Source: Bdellovibrio sp.
GTDB lineage: Bacteria; Bdellovibrionota; Bdellovibrionia; Bdellovibrionales; Bdellovibrionaceae
DNA length: 8,847 nucleotides
Direction: 5' to 3'
Assembly: GCA_003176075.1 (NCBI GenBank)
Contig: PSRN01000116.1
Span: forward strand, 1 to 8,847
Positions 5,818-8,847 of this stretch are shown here, piece after piece. The first letter of the stretch is position 1. Every line of letters starts with the position of its first letter. Made by a program: the position numbers and the translations under genes. The notes beneath the pieces are model-generated. The model saw nothing but the letters and a program-made list of their open reading frames with translations, did no database searches and was not told the origin of the DNA.

Positions 5818-6645
5818 ATGTCGCAATACTCGGAGATTCTTTCCTTCTTTGCTTACCCCTTTGCGCTTTCTGTTCTGTTGGTGGCGATTCATGCGTATTT
5901 GGGGCTGCACGTGATTCAGCGGGAAGTGATTTTCGTCGATATCAGTCTGGCGCAGGTCGCTGCCCTTGGAGGAGCGGCAAGCCTGCTCTGGGCCAAGGAG
6001 GGCGATGAGTCGACGTCTCTTCCATCTTCTTTGGCCTTTTGCTTACTGGCCGCTTTGTTGCTGGCGACCTTTCGCCGCTATGAAAAGCGGATTTCACAAG
6101 AGACTTTGATCGGCATCACTTACGCTTTCGCCAGCGGCGTTTTGGTTTTGGTCATGGATCGGCTGCCGCACGGGACTGAGCATCTCAAAGAGGCTCTGGT
6201 CGGCAATATCTTATTTGTGGGAAAAGAGCAGGTCATTCAGACGGGCCTCGTCTATGGAATTGTCGGGATCATCCACTGGATCTTTCGCGAGGCCTTTTGG
6301 CGGTGTTCACGGCACGAGCGCCAATCGTTCTTCTGGGATTTCTTGTTTTACCTTCTGTTTGGCGTGGTTATTACTTTTTCGACTCATCACGCGGGCGTTC
6401 TCGTCGTTTTTTCATTGCTGGTGGCGCCAGCGGCACTGGCCTGCCGCTTTGCCGATCGGGTGCGGGACCGGTTATTGCTGGCTTGGTTGATTGGTTTGGT
6501 CTGCACGACTTCCGCTTTTATTCTCAGCTATGTGTTTGACTGGCCGGCCGGCGCCGGCTTGGTGGCCGTCCTTACGGGAGCCTTCTTTCTGACGCTCTTT
6601 GCGAGTCTTCTTTACGAGAAGGTGATCGCTTGCCGCTCGTCATGA
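5818..6645 (+). CDS. znuB: metal ABC transporter permease, ABC-3 family (ZnuB-like)
   Basis: The inner-membrane channel subunit for metal uptake, 275 residues as usual for the family. About seven or eight hydrophobic segments are visible. Family marks are GLHVIQREVIFVDISLAQVAALGG (residues 29-52, quoted in part: REVIFVDISLAQVAALG), HAGVLVVFSLLVAPAALA after the loop, and the C-terminal PAGAGLVAVLTGAFF. The central loop MDRLPHGTEHLKEALVGNIL carries two His residues that could contact metal at the membrane surface. The gene begins 14 bp after znuA with only a weak AAGAAATAAG before ATG, so it is probably translated with znuA from one message. The ATP-binding subunit that powers this class is not encoded next to it. 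A G+C-rich hairpin overlaps the stop codon. The metal cannot be proven from sequence. Confidence 0.92.
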   Translation: MSQYSEILSFFAYPFALSVLLVAIHAYLGLHVIQREVIFVDISLAQVAALGGAASLLWAKEGDESTSLPSSLAFCLLAALLLATFRRYEKRISQETLIGITYAFASGVLVLVMDRLPHGTEHLKEALVGNILFVGKEQVIQTGLVYGIVGIIHWIFREAFWRCSRHERQSFFWDFLFYLLFGVVITFSTHHAGVLVVFSLLVAPAALACRFADRVRDRLLLAWLIGLVCTTSAFILSYVFDWPAGAGLVAVLTGAFFLTLFASLLYEKVIACRSS

Positions 6646-6650
6646 GCGGC
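6632..6650 (+). terminator. G+C-rich hairpin at the end of znuB, possible weak terminator
   Basis: GCCGCTC (6632-6638) and GAGCGGC (6644-6650) form a perfect 7-bp stem with loop GTCAT and include the znuB stop codon. Only a broken pyrimidine tract (CTTCTTGCCTTTCC, 6662-6675) follows instead of a T-run. It may attenuate rather than stop transcription, or protect the message end. Confidence 0.4.
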
Positions 6651-6665
6651 CGCGCCTCAACCTTC

Positions 6666-6693
6666 TTGCCTTTCCGAAGATTGTGAATATGCT
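6666..6693 (+). promoter_or_regulatory. weak candidate promoter for the S1/P1 nuclease gene
   Basis: TTGCCT (6666-6671), 16 nt and TATGCT (6688-6693) match the sigma70 boxes at four of six positions each. It follows the znuB hairpin and precedes the poly-G ribosome binding site. Read-through from znuB is an equally good explanation for expression. Confidence 0.3.
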
Positions 6694-6701
6694 TTGGCCC
6701 T

Positions 6702-6709
6702 AGGGGGGG
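6702..6709 (+). promoter_or_regulatory. poly-G Shine-Dalgarno that sets the ATG start at 6712
   Basis: AGGGGGGG ends 2 nt before ATG 6712, and its first bases lie at normal ribosome-binding distance. It favours 6712 over the in-frame TTG at 6694, which has no such site upstream. Confidence 0.55.
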
Positions 6710-6711
6710 CC

Positions 6712-7659
6712 ATGAAACAAGCACGCAGTGCTTTCGCATACTTCATATATGTCGCATTTTTTCCAACATTGACAATTTTACCGCAACAACTTTTCGCCTG
6801 GGGGGTCTTGGGGCACGAGACAGTGGCCGAGATCGCCAAGAGGCATATGAGTCGAAGCGCTTGGAGCAAGGCGCAGCAGATCTTGGCGGGAGAAGATTTC
6901 GTCGAGGTTTCAAGCTGGGCCGACCATGTCCGGCCGACCCATGCTTATCACCACACCTCGGCTTATCACCACTCGAACATTTCCGATCACATGTCTTATC
7001 TGCAGGGCCTTGATCAAGAAGATCACTCTGAACTCGAGAAGGGCGATGTGGTCATGGCTATTCTGCGAGGGGCATCAATACTGCGAAACAACCCGTCGAG
7101 CGGCGAAGAGAAACATCTCGCCTTGAAGTTTCTGATCCATTTCATTGGCGATGCGCACCAGCCATTGCACACAGGGCCGCCAGAGAACCGTGGCGGCAAT
7201 GACGTGATGGTCAATTGGTTCGGCAAGCAAATGAAGCTTCACGCCCTGTGGGACTCGACAATTTTTGAAGTCGCCCATGTCCGCGATTTCGGTCCCTTAA
7301 CCGCCCGCCAACGGGCGGGTTGGTATGCCGATTACCTCGAGTCGAACGTCTCAGACACCGCTCCGCGCGAAGGTTTTAGCGATCCGCTAACACTGGTGGA
7401 GCAAAGCCTCCGGCAAAGGGAGAACTGTTTTTCCGGCTATCAAGGAGACAATCAGGCTTACATTGCCAAAGCGCTGCCGGTGATTGAAACCCAGCTCAAG
7501 GCCGCCGGCTATCGCCTGGCCAGCATGTTGAATGATCTTTTTGACCGACCGGCAAATGAGTGGCCTGAGGAGACGGCGCTTCGCCAGGGGATCAATCGGA
7601 TCACCAATAGGAATTTGTCGCAGGACTTTGAATCATTGATTGTCCTCGGACCACAATAA
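6712..7659 (+). CDS. secreted zinc-dependent S1/P1-family nuclease
   Basis: An exported nuclease that should cut single-stranded DNA and RNA, and possibly act as a 3'-nucleotidase. From ATG 6712 it has 315 residues, of normal length. The signal peptide ends QQLFA at residue 29, so the mature protein starts with W30. An N-terminal Trp is needed here because its amino and carbonyl groups bind zinc in P1 nuclease. The nine zinc ligands of P1 can all be placed: W30, H35 (WGVLGH), D71 (SSWADHV), H86 (AYHHSN), H143 and D147 (LIHFIGDAHQPLH), H153, H177 and D181 (LHALWDS). Their spacing matches P1 closely, with three pairs or triplets exact. The NRGGND loop (159-164) is also present. The gene follows the metal transporter genes by 66 bp on the same strand, which suits a three-zinc enzyme folded outside the cytoplasm. 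Confidence 0.95.
   Translation: MKQARSAFAYFIYVAFFPTLTILPQQLFAWGVLGHETVAEIAKRHMSRSAWSKAQQILAGEDFVEVSSWADHVRPTHAYHHTSAYHHSNISDHMSYLQGLDQEDHSELEKGDVVMAILRGASILRNNPSSGEEKHLALKFLIHFIGDAHQPLHTGPPENRGGNDVMVNWFGKQMKLHALWDSTIFEVAHVRDFGPLTARQRAGWYADYLESNVSDTAPREGFSDPLTLVEQSLRQRENCFSGYQGDNQAYIAKALPVIETQLKAAGYRLASMLNDLFDRPANEWPEETALRQGINRITNRNLSQDFESLIVLGPQ
6943..6972 (+). repeat. 12-bp direct repeat GCTTATCACCAC in the nuclease gene
   Basis: Exact copies at 6943-6954 and 6961-6972, 18 bp apart, each followed within a few bases by TCG. They encode AYHH twice; the second copy contains zinc ligand H86. The spacing matches the ordinary layout of the family, so no residues appear to have been inserted. Confidence 0.6.
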
Positions 7660-7667
7660 GCTATAGT
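7640..7667 (+). promoter_or_regulatory. candidate phosphofructokinase promoter with very short leader
   Basis: TTGTCC (7640-7645), 16 nt and TATAGT (7662-7667), the latter matching the -10 consensus at five of six positions. It ends 9 nt before ATG 7677 and overlaps the nuclease stop codon region. No Shine-Dalgarno is seen between. Confidence 0.45.
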
Positions 7668-7676
7668 GCCGGTCCC

Positions 7677-8714
7677 ATGGGAACAAAGAGAATCGCGATC
7701 ATGACCGGAGGAGGAGATGCCCCTGGTTTGAATGGAATCATCGAAAGCACGGTGCGGGCTCTCAAGAGCCTGAATTTTGCTGTGGTGGGAATCAGGGACG
7801 GGTTCGAAGGAATTTTCGGCAAGCAGTTCGTTGAGTTGCAGCATTGCGATCTGACGGGATTGCACGCCAAGGCTGGAACCTTGCTGGGAACTTCCAACCG
7901 CACCGCCGTTCAGGGGCGTGAATCCGTTTTCTTGGATCACTTGAGCCAGTTGAATGTTGAAGGTCTGGTGGTCGCCGGTGGCGACGGAACTTTTTCCGCC
8001 CTCAGGCGGCTTTCCGATCAATTAAAGATCATCGGCGTTCCAAAAACCATCGACAACGATTTGGCGGGAACCGAGATCACTTTTGGATTCGATACAGCCT
8101 GTGAGGTGGTGTCGGATTCAGTGGATGCCTTGCGTGCCACCGCCGAGGCTCACCGCCGCGCGATTGTGGTCGAGACCATGGGAAGGACGGCGGGTTGGAT
8201 TGCTTTGGGTGGAGGACTTGCGTCCTATGCCGACGCCATCTTGATTCCTGAACGTCCCTTTCAGCGGTCAGCTTTTCTCAACTTCGTGCTGGAAAAACAA
8301 AGGCAAGGACAACGCGGGCTTTTGATCGTCGCGGCGGAAGGCGCGCGCGCGGAGGGAGAGGACGTGAGCGTGGCCTTTGAAGTGGCCGACAGTCCCCAAA
8401 AAGAGAGATTTGGCGGTTTTGCCGAGAAACTCTCTCGCTGGATTGAAGCTCAAACATCCTGGGAATCGCGCCACGTGGTCTTAGGTCATTTGCAACGTTC
8501 AAATCCGCCGACCACGACGGACCGCTTTTTGACCCTGACCATGGGGGTTGAGGTGGCCAACATGGTCAGTGAGGGAGCTTGGGGCCAGGCCGTCGTGTAC
8601 CGCCAAGGGCGAGTGCAGCGGGCGCCCTTGAGTGATTTGATGGCTCCGGCCCGTCTTGTCAGTCCCGATCACCGCTGGGTTCAGATGGCCGCGAGATTGG
8701 GAATTTTCATTTAG
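7677..8714 (+). CDS. pfkA: 6-phosphofructokinase (PfkA family, mixed-type phosphoryl-donor site)
   Basis: Phosphorylates fructose 6-phosphate to the 1,6-bisphosphate in glycolysis, in the cytoplasm. It has 345 residues. Motifs are GGGDAPGLNG (11-20), GTSNRT (71-76), AGGDGTFSAL (100-109), PKTIDNDL (122-129, with D126 as the expected catalytic base), VETMGRTAGW (165-174, sugar-phosphate binding), AAEGA (219-223) and GHLQRSNPP (270-278). The two donor-selective positions are mixed. G104 is the residue of ATP enzymes, while K123, at the site of Gly124 in the E. coli enzyme, is the residue of pyrophosphate enzymes. Gly plus Lys is known from the actinomycete-type ATP-dependent group, so ATP is the likelier donor, but this is not proven. 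The usual GHxQRGG is GHLQRSN here, an odd change. ATG 7677 lacks a Shine-Dalgarno. Confidence 0.93.
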   Translation: MGTKRIAIMTGGGDAPGLNGIIESTVRALKSLNFAVVGIRDGFEGIFGKQFVELQHCDLTGLHAKAGTLLGTSNRTAVQGRESVFLDHLSQLNVEGLVVAGGDGTFSALRRLSDQLKIIGVPKTIDNDLAGTEITFGFDTACEVVSDSVDALRATAEAHRRAIVVETMGRTAGWIALGGGLASYADAILIPERPFQRSAFLNFVLEKQRQGQRGLLIVAAEGARAEGEDVSVAFEVADSPQKERFGGFAEKLSRWIEAQTSWESRHVVLGHLQRSNPPTTTDRFLTLTMGVEVANMVSEGAWGQAVVYRQGRVQRAPLSDLMAPARLVSPDHRWVQMAARLGIFI

Positions 8715-8847
8715 TGCGACGGGCCCTTAGAGCGAGTTGGAATCCCAACACGCTGTTTGCCCGGGGGAGCTTGTCGATGGGGGCCAAGTAAGGATCTGCC
8801 AGCTCGTATTTCTCAAAGGTTTTTGTAGCGACTCTGGTGAGCCAGGC
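8707..8847 (-). CDS. 3' end of an unrecognised gene (46 C-terminal residues)
   Basis: On the minus strand an uninterrupted frame enters at the window edge and stops with TGA at 8709-8707. The peptide begins AWLTRVATKTFEKYELADP and ends GFQLALRARRTK. It overlaps the phosphofructokinase end tail-to-tail by 8 bp. The basic tail, the sensible composition and the close packing against the neighbouring stop suggest a real gene, but I do not recognise the family. Being only 46 codons long, the frame could be open by chance. Confidence 0.5.
   Translation of the reverse strand, partial: AWLTRVATKTFEKYELADPYLAPIDKLPRANSVLGFQLALRARRTK

Overview
The window looks like chromosomal DNA of a Gram-negative bacterium. 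It encodes an outer-membrane beta-barrel, two periplasmic-type proteins with signal peptides, and several other exported proteins. Moderate G+C, the short leaders and the overall protein style fit a Bdellovibrionota/Oligoflexia-like or other deltaproteobacterial lineage. That placement is a guess from general impression, not a test.

Layout. Positions 2-1210 (+) hold the C-terminal part of a UvrD/PcrA/Rep superfamily-1 DNA helicase that is cut by the window edge. Converging on it is a VapBC-type toxin-antitoxin operon (1836-1256, -) with a near-consensus sigma70 promoter and a likely operator over the -10 box. The gap from 1837 to 2107 holds that promoter and an inverted structure built of degenerate hexamers. 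Next come an unrecognised small exported protein (2108-2539) and a secreted GxSxG hydrolase-like protein with a cysteine cluster (2634-3413). Positions 3487-6645 hold a three-layer metal-uptake locus: an outer-membrane porin-like barrel, a ZnuA/TroA-type periplasmic metal-binding protein and a ZnuB-type permease. No ATPase gene lies with them. A secreted zinc-dependent S1/P1 nuclease (6712-7659) and a 6-phosphofructokinase (7677-8714) follow. The last 141 bases hold the 3' end of an unrecognised gene on the minus strand, overlapping the phosphofructokinase end by 8 bp.

How the genes may work together. The porin, binding protein and permease could carry a divalent metal, most likely zinc, across the outer membrane, periplasm and inner membrane; the ATPase would have to be supplied from elsewhere. 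The next gene encodes a trinuclear-zinc nuclease that is folded outside the cytoplasm, so zinc supply and a zinc enzyme sit side by side. Helicase, toxin-antitoxin pair and phosphofructokinase appear unrelated to this.

Most unusual features. (1) A perfect 19-bp inverted repeat at 4697-4715 / 4890-4908 encloses the porin-znuA intergenic region, a possible promoter and the znuA start codon, and ends inside the znuA signal-peptide coding region. (2) The hexamer-built inverted structure lies at 1909-2010. (3) Three genes have a TANNNT box 7-9 nt before ATG and no Shine-Dalgarno, suggesting leaderless mRNAs. (4) The same AGGGGGGG tract precedes two other start codons. I see no CRISPR array, tRNA, rRNA or recognisable transposase.
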